DNA of 64,000 nucleotides from Candidatus Thiodiazotropha sp. LNASS1 (GTDB lineage: Bacteria > Pseudomonadota > Gammaproteobacteria > Chromatiales > Chromatiaceae): NCBI RefSeq assembly GCF_964212655.1, contig NZ_OZ156465.1:2294001-2358000 (forward strand). The letters run 5' to 3'. The translations under genes were made by a program, and so were the position numbers. Position 1 is the first letter of the stretch; every line of letters starts with the position of its first letter. Below, in pieces: positions 10,220 to 18,931 of this stretch. The notes under the pieces were generated by a model. That model was given only the letters and a program-made list of their open reading frames with translations, did no database searches and was not told the origin of the DNA.

Positions 10220-11542
10220 TCACCAAACAGGTATACCGATACGGTATATATCGGATCGTGATCGATCATCGTTAATCGCAGATAGCGCCTCCACACCGAT
10301 AAAGTAGTGCCCTGGGGGCAAGGGTTGCAAAATGAATGCGTTATCTTCGGACAACCTGGTGAAAAGCTTATCCTCAAGTTCGATATCTCTGGCAAGAATC
10401 AACCTATACGCCCAAGCACCCGCTACCTGTGTCCAACGGATATGGATACCATGACGACTGAACTGCGGTCGAAAGAGCGTCGGCGCTGTCAGTCCTTCAG
10501 GCTCCGCCCGCACAGGTAATGGCGCCACCGCTTCCAGGGTGAAATTACGATAGGCATTGAATCCCTCAAATCCCAATTCGTCAATACCTCTCAATACGAT
10601 CCGGTAATCACCCGCAAGCAGTCGCGGCAACTCAATACGATTGTCCGAACTCATTCCCCCTGCGACCATCATTTCCTCCCTGTTGATAAGCTGATAGCGA
10701 TAAGCAGCCGCCCCGTCAAGCGGTGACCATTCAATCACCACGCCATCCATCGTGAATTGGTGTGTCATTTCCGTCAGATCCGGCTGTGCCAACAGCGCAC
10801 GCGGGGGAGACGGGGGCTTACCCTTTTCTATCAGAGTCCCCTCTCCCTGTTCAACCAATACAGTCTCACCTTCAGCGGTGATGTTGACCCCCCCCTCAGT
10901 CACTTCACTGCGGGTCTGTTCATCCCCGGCATCCGAAAAGACGCGAAATTTCGTGCCACGGACCATGGTCACTGCGGCCGGGGTGTGTATTTCATATCGA
11001 TATTCCGGCTTTCTAAGTGGCTTGATGCGATTCTCGATTCGCCCCCGTTGCAGGCGAATCCTAGTATCCAGCATACCCATGCCATGAAAAGATGAGAGTG
11101 CATCGAATACCACTTCACTCTCTTCGCCAATCAACAGTGTGGAATTATCCGCGAATTGTAATGAAACTGAAGCACCGACACCGGTAGAAATTCTATCACC
11201 AGCATTGAGCATCGTACCTGCTACCAAAACGATTGATACGCTCGCTCCCGTTCGCTGCAGAGAGGCATCCCCGAAAACACTTTTGACCTTTACGCCCGCA
11301 AGCACCTCTTTCAGCCAGTCGATCGGCACACGGATCTCAGTTCCGATCGGAATTTCTGTGTTATTGGCGATACCGTTGTAGATCTGTAATTGCTCGGGGG
11401 TGAATTCCGACTTGAGGAAGCGTTCTGCGACGATGGAAAGATTCTCTCCCTCGTGAATTCGATAGGCCCAGTCTTCCGACCATGCCTGTCCCGTTATCAC
11501 GACTAGGACGAAGAACAGGAGCGATGTGATGATTCTAGTCAT
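10220..11542 (-). CDS. exported LysM and FecR-domain protein
   Basis: A 440-residue protein with an N-terminal signal peptide (hydrophobic 4-20, likely cleaved after QAWS). A LysM-like segment lies near 26-75 (YRIHEGENLSIVAERFL), which suggests peptidoglycan contact. A FecR domain follows at about 90-220, with GDRISTGVGASVSLQFAD. Two beta-rich repeats, each with the pattern IxWxxLxGAxxYR (near 280 and 370), resemble fibronectin-type modules. FecR-LysM genes next to CHASE2 kinases are a recurrent gene pair in proteobacteria, so a role as periplasmic sensor partner is likely. It is not a TonB sigma regulator here, because no sigma factor or receptor gene is nearby. Confidence 0.88.
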   Translation of the reverse strand: MTRIITSLLFFVLVVITGQAWSEDWAYRIHEGENLSIVAERFLKSEFTPEQLQIYNGIANNTEIPIGTEIRVPIDWLKEVLAGVKVKSVFGDASLQRTGASVSIVLVAGTMLNAGDRISTGVGASVSLQFADNSTLLIGEESEVVFDALSSFHGMGMLDTRIRLQRGRIENRIKPLRKPEYRYEIHTPAAVTMVRGTKFRVFSDAGDEQTRSEVTEGGVNITAEGETVLVEQGEGTLIEKGKPPSPPRALLAQPDLTEMTHQFTMDGVVIEWSPLDGAAAYRYQLINREEMMVAGGMSSDNRIELPRLLAGDYRIVLRGIDELGFEGFNAYRNFTLEAVAPLPVRAEPEGLTAPTLFRPQFSRHGIHIRWTQVAGAWAYRLILARDIELEDKLFTRLSEDNAFILQPLPPGHYFIGVEALSAINDDRSRSDIYRIGIPVW

Positions 11543-11713
11543 CTTGCCAGTTACTCATCGACCACAATTTGGACTTGAAGATCACTCAATCGGCTTCCGC
11601 TCCGGACCTTCGAAATGACCCTATGTGTTCGATTTCAGGATAATATTACTGGCGATCCATGCCGGAATCAGCATGCAATAGGATATACCCGCTCAAGCCG
11701 GGATTCCAGCGAA

Positions 11714-12400
11714 CTACTCTTGCTCGGTCAGCTGCTCGAGACGGTAACCTTGGTGATAGACCGCCTTCAGACGCCATCCGTTCTCCGGTGTCAGACCGAG
11801 TTTACGGCGGAGTCGACTGATATGAGTATCCACAGTACGGGTCATCAGGCCCGGTCCGAATCCCCATATGCTCTCCAGCAGATGGTCGCGGGAAAGCAGG
11901 CGTCCGATGTTGGTGAAGAGCATCCACGCCAATTGAAATTCCTTCTCCGTCATATCCACAGGCTCACCGTTCAAGGTGAGCGTTTTGTTATCCTTGTTAA
12001 GTGAAAAACCACTCACTTCCAAATGATCGCGCCGACCACTATGCCGCCTGACCAGGGCTTTGATCCGTGCCAGCATGATTTCGCGGTTGACCGGTTTCGC
12101 CAGGTAGTCATCGGCACCTTTTTCCAGCGCTTCGATGATGTCAGCTTCACCATCCCTGTGGGTGATAAAGAATACGGGCAGATCCCACTCCCGGTCGCCT
12201 CGCAACCAGGAGAGCACCTCTACACCGCTTTTTTCCGGTAATTCCCAATCCATTATCAACAAATCATAGGTTTCATGACGCAACTCACGCATAAAAGCAT
12301 CAGCATTATCAAATGCCCTGCAGACATAGCCTTCAGCTTCCAACCATTCCTTCATTACCGCTGACTGCACTTTATCATCTTCCAAATAGGCTATTCGCAT
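11714..12400 (-). CDS. OmpR/PhoB-type response regulator
   Basis: Two-domain DNA-binding response regulator of 228 residues. In the receiver, Asp8 and Asp9 form the acidic pocket, Asp51 in LLIMDWELP is the phosphoacceptor, Thr80 is the switch residue and Lys102 lies in YLAKPV. A winged-helix effector follows at about 125-225, with LLSRDHLLESIWG and TVDTHISRLRRKLG. The start at MRIAYLEDD is chosen over an ATG-less extension of 23 codons because GGAG lies 7-8 nt upstream and the receiver begins there. It is the first gene of the LysM-FecR and CHASE2 kinase set and presumably the kinase's partner. A 171-bp gap to the next gene leaves room for an internal promoter. Confidence 0.93.
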   Translation of the reverse strand: MRIAYLEDDKVQSAVMKEWLEAEGYVCRAFDNADAFMRELRHETYDLLIMDWELPEKSGVEVLSWLRGDREWDLPVFFITHRDGEADIIEALEKGADDYLAKPVNREIMLARIKALVRRHSGRRDHLEVSGFSLNKDNKTLTLNGEPVDMTEKEFQLAWMLFTNIGRLLSRDHLLESIWGFGPGLMTRTVDTHISRLRRKLGLTPENGWRLKAVYHQGYRLEQLTEQE

Positions 12401-12632
12401 AGATGACTCCAAGGTAGTTAACGTCATACAATCCCACCATACTGGCGAGGATTCAAACACACCGGACATACCTGCTGCGGCTGTTCAGGATTCAGCTGAT
12501 CCATGCCTACTAACTGACCACTGCCTGGCGATGGTGTCAACATAAGTGTTCTCATAATACGCAGTAAGTTCCAGGCAACAGCATGACAAAAGTCAAGCTG
12601 TTGCCTTAATGAACATTGTTTATTGACAATAT

Positions 12633-13451
12633 TTAGTCAAGTTTCAATTCGACACGCCGATTCTGCGCGCGCCCTTCTGCTGTTGCATTGTCGGCAACGG
12701 GAGACGCTTCCCCCATCCCCTTGGTGGTGAACAGTGCGCCATTCACTCCCTGTGCCTTAAGATTGTCAGCCACTGCCTTCGCACGCCTCTCGGAAAGGGA
12801 CTGGTTATAGGCCGCAGAACCCGTGGAGTCGGTATGTCCGATAACCTCAATCGATTTGATATCGGGACGTGCCTTGAGTGAATCGGCAATTTGGTTCAAT
12901 GTGGATGTGTATTCACCGCTGACCTTATCGCTGTTGAGATCAAACAGGACATTCTGCAAGACGATCTGAACCGCGCACCCGGCATCGGTTACCGTAGCGC
13001 CGGCAGGCGTATTCGGGCAGTCATCCTTACTGTCGGCCACGCCGTCGCCATCACTATCCAGCTCACAGCCACTGGCGTCGACCTTTGCGCCGGCAGGCGT
13101 ATCCGGGCATTTATCACTGCTGTCGGCCACACCGTCTCCATCACTGTCGAGGGCGCATCCTTTGTCATCGACCTGTACCCCGGCTGGCGTACCGGGGCAC
13201 TGGTCCTTACTATCCACAACACCATCATTGTCGGCATCGCCTTCAGCCTTTGTCATTTCCATTGCCGGCTCACCGAAACAGCTGGTATCAGCCGGTGCCT
13301 TGTCACGGTGGGAGGTGGTCCAACACTCACCATAGCCGGTACGCCAAACCGAATTAACACTATCGTAGGCCAGTCCCTTTTCTGCCACTGCGTGACTACT
13401 GATCAGTATCGGCGTTAAGGCCAGGGCTATGGCAATTCTTTTAATGTGCAT
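12633..13451 (-). CDS. OmpA-family protein with thrombospondin type 3 repeats
   Basis: Exported cell-envelope protein of 272 residues. A signal peptide ends near SSHAVA. A short N-terminal region (to about 75) is followed by three clear calcium-binding TSP3 repeats (about 75-160), each of the form DSDGDGVADSxDxCPxTPAG. The C-terminal OmpA domain (about 165-272) has the peptidoglycan-binding signature GHTDSTGSAAYNQSLSERRA. There is no N-terminal eight-strand barrel of the E. coli OmpA type. The ATG has GGAGG 7 nt upstream; a TTG two codons earlier is unlikely. It probably tethers the outer membrane to the wall. It stands alone between the response regulator and mscS. Confidence 0.93.
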   Translation of the reverse strand: MHIKRIAIALALTPILISSHAVAEKGLAYDSVNSVWRTGYGECWTTSHRDKAPADTSCFGEPAMEMTKAEGDADNDGVVDSKDQCPGTPAGVQVDDKGCALDSDGDGVADSSDKCPDTPAGAKVDASGCELDSDGDGVADSKDDCPNTPAGATVTDAGCAVQIVLQNVLFDLNSDKVSGEYTSTLNQIADSLKARPDIKSIEVIGHTDSTGSAAYNQSLSERRAKAVADNLKAQGVNGALFTTKGMGEASPVADNATAEGRAQNRRVELKLD

Positions 13452-13500
13452 AATCAAACCTCCAGGTTTTTTTAAATTACGGATACGGCGGCTACAACTC

Positions 13501-14319
13501 CTAGGCAGCCGTCGCTTGAATCATATGAATATCCCGTTGCGGGTAGGGAATACTGATACCCTGCTTATCAAATGTCGCCTTGATGGCTTCAAGCAGCGCT
13601 GCCCGCGTCACCCAGTAATCCCCAGATTTCACCCAGGGACGTACAGCAAAATCGACGCTGCTCTCGCCCAATTCCAACAACATAATCGTCGGCGCGGGAT
13701 CTTTTAGCACTGTGCTATCGGCATCGAGGATCTGCTGCAGCAGGTCTCTTGCCTTTTTAATGTCATCGTCATAACCGATACCGATCACCAGATCGATTCG
13801 TCTTGTGTTCCTGGCGGAATAGTTGATGATAGTGCCGCTATATATTTGCGCATTGGGCATGGTGATCTCGCGGTTGTCACCGGTCTTGAGAACCGTGTGG
13901 AAGATGCGGATCTCCTCAACCACGCCGGACACACCGCCTGCTTCGACGAAATCCCCCAATTTAAACGGCCTGAAGATGATCAACATCACACCCGCAGCAA
14001 AGCTTGCCAACGAATCCTTCAATGCCAAACCGACGGCCAGGCCTGCAGCACCCAGAATAGCCAGTGCAGATGTTGTATTGACACCGAGTTGCTCCAACGC
14101 GGCAAGCACCACCACTGCCAGCAGTACTGCGTATGCGATATTACCGAGGAAACTGATCAGCATCTGGTCGATGTCCCCTCTCTCCATGAGTCTTTTCAGC
14201 GTACGGGTCAGCAATTTTGCTATCCATCGACCGATAATGAACACCAACAGTGCCATAACGATCTTGGTTCCCCAGGGAATAATGTAAGTGTTCAAAATAG
14301 TCTCTATTGTAAGATCCAT
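13501..14319 (-). CDS. mscS: small-conductance mechanosensitive channel MscS family
   Basis: Inner-membrane channel of 272 residues that releases solutes during hypo-osmotic shock, close in size to E. coli MscS (286). Three TM helices are visible: about 20-45, 60-85 and the pore helix 90-115. The pore helix has the Gly/Ala pattern ALAILGAAGLAVGLALKDSL and is followed by the beta domain LGDFVEAGGVSGVVEEI. The C-terminus is cytoplasmic alpha/beta. The ATG at MDLTIET is chosen because GGGAGA lies 6 nt upstream and TM1 follows at once. A longer frame adds a low-complexity stretch without a ribosome site. Its upstream neighbour is another small membrane stress protein. Confidence 0.94.
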   Translation of the reverse strand: MDLTIETILNTYIIPWGTKIVMALLVFIIGRWIAKLLTRTLKRLMERGDIDQMLISFLGNIAYAVLLAVVVLAALEQLGVNTTSALAILGAAGLAVGLALKDSLASFAAGVMLIIFRPFKLGDFVEAGGVSGVVEEIRIFHTVLKTGDNREITMPNAQIYSGTIINYSARNTRRIDLVIGIGYDDDIKKARDLLQQILDADSTVLKDPAPTIMLLELGESSVDFAVRPWVKSGDYWVTRAALLEAIKATFDKQGISIPYPQRDIHMIQATAA

Positions 14320-14374
14320 GAATCTTCTCCCGTCATTGTTGCGATACTGTCTCTCTGCTTGGCCAAATTGATGT

Positions 14375-14617
14375 TCAACGCTTGTTGGCCAGTCCGGTGA
14401 TGGTAAGAACAAGTATCGCGCCAGCTGTTGCAGTGATCAATGACGGGAGCAACCCCTTGCTGTCGACCGCAAAAAATTCAAAAAGATATCCACCTATCAA
14501 TGCCCCCAGAATCCCCAGAAACAGATTACCCGATAGCCCATGGCCATGGCCTTTCATAACCACCCCGGCCAGCCAGCCGGCAGCCATACCAACCAATAGA
14601 AAAGCCAGTACGCTCAT
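14375..14617 (-). CDS. GlsB/YeaQ/YmgE-family small membrane protein
   Basis: An 80-residue transglycosylase-associated protein family member, widespread and linked to envelope or general stress. Three glycine-rich hydrophobic helices are seen (2-20, 29-49, 57-76). The signature is GMAAGWLAGVVMKGHGHG followed by GNLFLGILGALIGGY. No enzymatic residues are apparent, and the historic transglycosylase label has no support in the sequence. It lies 55 bp upstream of mscS on the same strand, so the two may be co-transcribed under osmotic or stress control. Confidence 0.9.
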   Translation of the reverse strand: MSVLAFLLVGMAAGWLAGVVMKGHGHGLSGNLFLGILGALIGGYLFEFFAVDSKGLLPSLITATAGAILVLTITGLANKR

Positions 14618-14807
14618 ATCTGTCTCGGCCTTTGAGTACTGCCTGCAGCTTAGGGCAATCCCTGCACCGGAATAAACCCAAAGCCTGTGAAGAATTGTTA
14701 AATCGATATTTCATTTTCCAAATGCCAACCACTCATCCATGCCCAATCCAGGGTAAAATATCTCAGATGTATACTATGGTTGTGTTGAGAGATTCAGAGA
14801 GCGAGTC

Positions 14808-15143
14808 ATGTCGGTAATATTGGAATTCAGTATCTTCCCCCTGGACAGAGGGGTGAGCGTCAGTGAAGAAGTGAGCCGGGTGATCGAAATGATCGACAGC
14901 ACTGGAATCGAATACCAATTGACAGCGATGGGAACCTTGATAGAAACCCCGAATATCACCCAGGCCCTGGCGATTGTTGAGCAGGCTGCCCAGATTATTC
15001 ATGGGACTGGATGCCAGCGCGTTTATGCCGCGATAAAGATCGACAGCCGCCCAGCCAGAGAACACGGCCTTCAAGGTAAAATAGAGTCCATTCAAAAACG
15101 GCTCGGAGAGGTTAACCTCAATCCGGGCATCGAGTCTGATTAG
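14808..15143 (+). CDS. MTH1187-family thiamine-binding protein
   Basis: A 111-residue cytoplasmic ferredoxin-like-fold protein of the MTH1187/YkoF-like group, whose members bind thiamine or related pyrimidines as small oligomers. Family features are the opening beta strand VILEFSIFPLDRG, the segment GIEYQLTAMGTLIE near residue 35 and a late strand RVYAAIKIDSR near residue 85. The ATG is preceded by a weak GAGAG. It transcribes away from the glsB-like gene and precedes a HugZ-like gene on the same strand. There is no visible TPP riboswitch and no thiamine gene beside it, so its in vivo ligand is unproven. Confidence 0.87.
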   Translation: MSVILEFSIFPLDRGVSVSEEVSRVIEMIDSTGIEYQLTAMGTLIETPNITQALAIVEQAAQIIHGTGCQRVYAAIKIDSRPAREHGLQGKIESIQKRLGEVNLNPGIESD

Positions 15144-15186
15144 CAGAACTACAAAGCTTTAACTGAACCACGGTGAGAACAATAAA

Positions 15187-15912
15187 ATGAATACCGAATC
15201 ATCAACGGGAGAGCTGTTAAAAGATATAAACAAACTCTGGTCGGAAAGCTATCACGGTTTACTGTCTACTCATTCAGTAAAATACCAAGGTTACCCATTT
15301 GGTTCACTTTTGCCCTTTTGCCGCGATACGAAGGGCAACCTTCTATTGCTGATTTCTCACCTGGCGCAACATACAAGGAACCTCGAGCACGACCCTCGCT
15401 GTTCCCTGACACTGACTGGCCAGGGGGATGGCGATGTGCAGCAGCTGGCGCGGCTTACTTGCCTGGCGCAGGCCGAAACTGTCAATTCAACTGCCGCAGC
15501 CGAGCGATACTTTCGTTTCTATCCGGAGGCACGCCGCTATCGGAAAGAGCTCAACTTCCGTTTCTATCGACTGGATGTGAAACACTATTACTATATCGGC
15601 GGATTCGGATCTGCCCGCTGGTTTGATCCAAGCCGTATCCCGCCGCCCATCCCCTTTTCAACTGCGGATGAAGCGGAATTGCTTTACCAGTTGAACTCCC
15701 ACAACCATGATCTGCCGAAACAACTGCTCGATAGCAATGGCATACCGGCCGATACCCCCGTCGAAGTTGTCGGTCTTGATCCCTTCGGATTGGATGTCCG
15801 CCTGACCACGGGCTTGAGGCGCCTCCAGTTTAAAACCAGTTGCGAAGATAAATCAGCATTCCTGAAACACATTTTTGCACTCTCCAACGCTTCCACATCA
15901 GACACGCCTTAG
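15187..15912 (+). CDS. HugZ-like pyridoxamine-phosphate-oxidase-fold protein
   Basis: A 241-residue split-barrel flavin/heme-binding family protein. The N-terminal split barrel (about 10-155) has LSTHSVKYQGYPFGSLLPFC and HLAQHTRNLEHDPRCSLTL, and then YYYIGGFGSARWFDP. The C-terminal DUF2470-like alpha/beta domain (about 160-240) is typical of HugZ heme-utilisation proteins and of plant GLUTR-binding homologues. Its role may be heme degradation or heme-linked redox work, but the substrate cannot be read from sequence. It lies 43 bp after the thiamine-binding gene. A short T-rich weak hairpin follows its stop (near 15919-15941). Confidence 0.86.
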   Translation: MNTESSTGELLKDINKLWSESYHGLLSTHSVKYQGYPFGSLLPFCRDTKGNLLLLISHLAQHTRNLEHDPRCSLTLTGQGDGDVQQLARLTCLAQAETVNSTAAAERYFRFYPEARRYRKELNFRFYRLDVKHYYYIGGFGSARWFDPSRIPPPIPFSTADEAELLYQLNSHNHDLPKQLLDSNGIPADTPVEVVGLDPFGLDVRLTTGLRRLQFKTSCEDKSAFLKHIFALSNASTSDTP

Positions 15913-16022
15913 ACCGGATTCCTAAAACCAGGATTTTTTTGGGGTGGAAACAGACTGGTATTTCACATTAAACTTCGCTTCGAAAATAACCTACCTTTTT
16001 AGTTGGTAATAGGAGAGGCAAA

Positions 16023-16322
16023 ATGAATACAGAACTACCCGAGCGCGATGGAGATGGTTATCTCGCCGATATGAACGCATGGACCCCGGAAGTCGCCAGA
16101 GCCATGGCAGAAGACGACGAGTATGAACTCACCGATGAGAAATGGCAGCAGATCCTGAAAGCTCGGGAGTATTATGATGAGTTCAACGTAGTGCCGCCTA
16201 TCCGCAAATTCTCAAAATATCTCGGCGCCGATCAGAAAGCCATGTTCAAGCTCTGGCTTACGGGTCCGATGAAACCGATTACCAAATATGGCGGGCTGCC
16301 AAAACCCACCGGCTGCGTCTAA
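16023..16322 (+). CDS. tusE: TusE/DsrC-family sulfur-relay protein with one cysteine
   Basis: A 99-residue small cytoplasmic sulfur-transfer protein. The family core is present: GYLADMNAWTPEVARAMAE, then LTDEKWQQILKAREYYDEF, and the C-terminal arm GLPKPTGCV with the reactive Cys98 next to last. It has no other cysteine. The position of the second DsrC cysteine, 11 residues upstream, is Thr87, and the DsrC-specific insertion is also missing. It therefore looks like a TusE or DsrC-like paralogue rather than the DsrAB partner. A strong AGGAGAGG precedes the ATG by a few bases. An inverted repeat follows the stop, so it is probably monocistronic. Confidence 0.9.
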   Translation: MNTELPERDGDGYLADMNAWTPEVARAMAEDDEYELTDEKWQQILKAREYYDEFNVVPPIRKFSKYLGADQKAMFKLWLTGPMKPITKYGGLPKPTGCV

Positions 16323-16347
16323 TAATGAGTTTATCCCCTATGACTAA

Positions 16348-16382
16348 CCTCACCCTGCCGGGATCCGAAGCCTAGGGTGAGG
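16348..16382 (+). terminator. hairpin after tusE-like gene
   Basis: A perfect 9-bp inverted repeat (CCTCACCCT / AGGGTGAGG) encloses a 17-nt loop 25 bp after the stop. It is not followed by a T run, so it may stabilise an mRNA end or act only as a weak or Rho-assisted terminator. Confidence 0.45.
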
Positions 16383-16476
16383 CTTGACGTACTATAACCT
16401 GAGAACTGTCGGTAGACTTCCCCCCAATATATCCCTCCGTTAACATAGTCAGCTTTGTCGAACGGAAAAGGGTGAT

Positions 16477-17682
16477 ATGACCTCAACCACACTGCTTGGC
16501 CAACTGAGCAGTCTGCATGCATCGCAGATTGATCTATTGACGTCCATTCCAGCCGCAGATTGCGCCAGACAATTTCATCCACGACTTGCCTCACTCAACT
16601 GGTATTTCGGCCGTGGCGTCTATCTGGAACTGCTATGGCTCAGAGAGCGGTTGCAACACGATGACGACCTTTCCATGAGAGTTGAACAACTCTTTTCTCC
16701 GAATGCATTGACTCTGGAACAACAATGCAGCCGGTTGCCATCTGTTGATCACCTGATCAACTGGGGTTCGGAGATTCATGACGAACATCTGCGCAGACTA
16801 GCCACTCCATCTGCACTGCCCGATCATCCCTGGCTCCATCATGACAGACTCCCCTGGTTCCTGCTGCAAGAGCAGGCGAAACTCTATGAAGCCATGTTGA
16901 TCCTTCTTAACCAGCGATCTCTCCAGGAACGGGATCAGGCATATCAATGCAAGGAACCGCTTGAACCCGGCATACCCAAGTGGGAAACCAGGGAGATTTC
17001 CCAGGGACACTATCGCATCGGCGCCCGGGATGAACCACGCGCTTACGATAATGAGCTGCCACCACAAGCCGTTGAACTCAGCAGTTTTCGGATAGCACTG
17101 ACGCCGGTATCAAATGCGCAATATCTCAGTTTTATGCAGGCGGACGGTTATAACGATGATTCGCTGTGGATTAACGAAGGTTGGCAGTGGCTGAATCATC
17201 ATGGTCACAGACACCCCGAATATTGGCGGCAGGATCATAGGGGTGGATGGTATGAAGTGGCTATCAACGGTATCTCTCACCTGCCGCCCAATGAACCGGT
17301 TACCGGTATCTCCCACTATGAGGCCCAAGCCTTCTGCAACTGGGTTGGCCGCCGTGAAAACGGTGAATTCTCAGGTGCCGTGATCCAGCATGAATATCAG
17401 TGGGAATTGGCAGTGCGCACGGGTGTTGTGAGCCAAATGGGGCGCGCCTGGGAGTGGTGCGGTAACAAATATCACCACTATCCCTCATTTCAACCCTTTC
17501 CCGATGACAGGGCTTCAACCCAGGCTGTAGGCGATAAACACTACTCTCTGCGGGGTGCCAGCTTACACACGCAACCCACGCTGCGTCGCGCCAGCTTCCG
17601 TCACTGGGCCTTGCCCTCTGACCACCACCAGTTCACAACCGTCCGGCTGGTCTTCCCGCCACGCCATCAATGGGCTTCATAG
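16477..17682 (+). CDS. EgtB/FGE-like protein with altered metal site
   Basis: A 401-residue protein built like ergothioneine-synthase EgtB. An N-terminal DinB-like helical domain (about 1-150) precedes a formylglycine-generating-enzyme-like sulfatase-modifying domain (about 165-395). The latter has NEPVTGISHYEAQAFCNWVG and the EgtB-type end WEWCGNKYHHYPSF then LRRASFRHWALP. True EgtB binds iron with a helix-1 His and an HxxxH pair. Here the aligned positions read Arg46 (in NWYFGRG) and Gln131 and Lys135 (in LLQEQAKLYE). It may have lost sulfoxide-synthase activity or use another site. No EgtD methyltransferase gene lies nearby. AAGGGTG precedes the ATG closely. Confidence 0.83.
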   Translation: MTSTTLLGQLSSLHASQIDLLTSIPAADCARQFHPRLASLNWYFGRGVYLELLWLRERLQHDDDLSMRVEQLFSPNALTLEQQCSRLPSVDHLINWGSEIHDEHLRRLATPSALPDHPWLHHDRLPWFLLQEQAKLYEAMLILLNQRSLQERDQAYQCKEPLEPGIPKWETREISQGHYRIGARDEPRAYDNELPPQAVELSSFRIALTPVSNAQYLSFMQADGYNDDSLWINEGWQWLNHHGHRHPEYWRQDHRGGWYEVAINGISHLPPNEPVTGISHYEAQAFCNWVGRRENGEFSGAVIQHEYQWELAVRTGVVSQMGRAWEWCGNKYHHYPSFQPFPDDRASTQAVGDKHYSLRGASLHTQPTLRRASFRHWALPSDHHQFTTVRLVFPPRHQWAS

Positions 17683-17839
17683 GCCTGCTATCACAAACCC
17701 TGTAGCCCCCCACCCTCGGGAACGGAATTCACCAATTCGACCACCCACCCCCTATTTAAGAACGAATCAATTAAAGAATCGGGAAAAACTGCCAACAAAC
17801 GGATTAGAACGGCTGTATTTAAAGGAAGCTGCATCTATC

Positions 17840-18076
17840 ATGGGTATCAATTCGATAACAGGACCGGCACTTCAGGGGATTCAAAAGGGATTCCAGGGGA
17901 TGCGTCGTGTAGCATCGGAGATCGCCAGCACCCAGCAGACCAATCAAGCCAAACCGACTGATCTCTCCCGTGCCATGGTTGAACTGCAACAACATGCCAA
18001 CCATACCAAGGCGCAAGTGAAAACCCTGAAAACCGCCAATGAACTGATCGGCACACTGATCGATGAGCGCGTATAG
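17840..18076 (+). CDS. 78-residue protein resembling flagellar rod proteins
   Basis: Small soluble, largely helical protein. The start is an internal ATG with AGGAAG about 11-13 nt upstream; the open frame extends upstream but that part is not protein-like. The N-terminal helix GPALQGIQKGFQGMRRVA and the C-terminal helix VKTLKTANELIGTLIDERV recall the paired termini of FlgB/FlgC-type axial proteins, which form a coiled coil around the rod. There is no central domain and no flagellar gene within the window. It could be an orphan rod-like or unrelated coiled-coil protein. The function is unproven. Confidence 0.6.
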   Translation: MGINSITGPALQGIQKGFQGMRRVASEIASTQQTNQAKPTDLSRAMVELQQHANHTKAQVKTLKTANELIGTLIDERV

Positions 18077-18088
18077 AAACAGGGTTGT

Positions 18089-18931
18089 TTAGTCTATAAA
18101 CAACATCGAGAGATCAACTGCCCTGACATCCTTGGTCAAGGCTCCGACAGAGATATCATCCACGCCCGTTTCGGCAATCGAGCGTATTGTCTCGAGGTTA
18201 ACGCCGCCGGAAGCCTCAAGCCTTGCCTGTCCGGCATTCATCGCCACCGCCTCACGCAACATCTTCAGCCCAAAGTTATCCAACAGTATCCTTTTGGCTC
18301 CGGCGGACAACGCCTCATCAAGCTGAGCCAAGGATTCCACCTCCACTTCGATCTCCACCCCGTCGGTTGCGATCTGGTTAGCCCGTTTCAGTGCGGCCCC
18401 AATCGATCCGGCAATTTGCACATGATTCTCTTTAAGGAGGATGGCGTCATACAGACCAATACGGTGATTCCGGCCGCCACCACAGGCCACCGCATATTTC
18501 TGCTGCACCCTAAGGCCGGGAATGGTCTTTCGGGTGTCGAGTATGGTCACACCCGTTCCCTCCACTGCCTCCACATAGCGACGTGTCACCGTTGCGGTTG
18601 CCGATAGGGTCTGTAGATAATTGAGTGCCGTCCGTTCACCGCTCAACAATGATCTATTGTTACCCTGCAACCTGCAAAGCAACGAGCCGGGAGTGACAGA
18701 GTCTCCATCTGCAACCCGCCAATCGAGTTCAATGCTACCATCCAATTGACCGAAGACTTGATTCACCCAGGCAACACCACATATCACGGCATGTTGTCGG
18801 CAGATAATGTGTGCTCGCGCTAGAACGTGCTCATCCAGCAACTCGGCAGTCAAATCGCCAGTGCCAAGATCCTCCGACAATGCCTGTCCAACCTGTTCAT
18901 TGATCAGGTTGAGGGGCGGCAGCCTGCTCAT
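18089..18931 (-). CDS. nadC: quinolinate phosphoribosyltransferase
   Basis: Decarboxylating transferase that makes nicotinate mononucleotide from quinolinate and PRPP in de novo NAD synthesis. At 280 residues it is the usual size. Motifs include [13 protein letters not shown] at the N-terminus, [20 protein letters not shown] near residue 130 with the Arg/Lys substrate cluster, [20 protein letters not shown] near residue 150, and [18 protein letters not shown] at the end. Its ATG overlaps the stop of the FKBP gene by 4 nt, which couples their translation. It converges on the 78-residue gene. Confidence 0.97.
   Translation of the reverse strand: MSRLPPLNLINEQVGQALSEDLGTGDLTAELLDEHVLARAHIICRQHAVICGVAWVNQVFGQLDGSIELDWRVADGDSVTPGSLLCRLQGNNRSLLSGERTALNYLQTLSATATVTRRYVEAVEGTGVTILDTRKTIPGLRVQQKYAVACGGGRNHRIGLYDAILLKENHVQIAGSIGAALKRANQIATDGVEIEVEVESLAQLDEALSAGAKRILLDNFGLKMLREAVAMNAGQARLEASGGVNLETIRSIAETGVDDISVGALTKDVRAVDLSMLFID

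Noticed and set aside
14618-14807. Possible TPP riboswitch before the thiamine-binding gene
   Set aside because: No CTGAGA-type THI element was found in the 190-bp gap.
14526-15095. Minus-strand frames over the glsB-like and thiamine-binding genes
   Set aside because: They overlap recognised genes in other frames and have no motifs.
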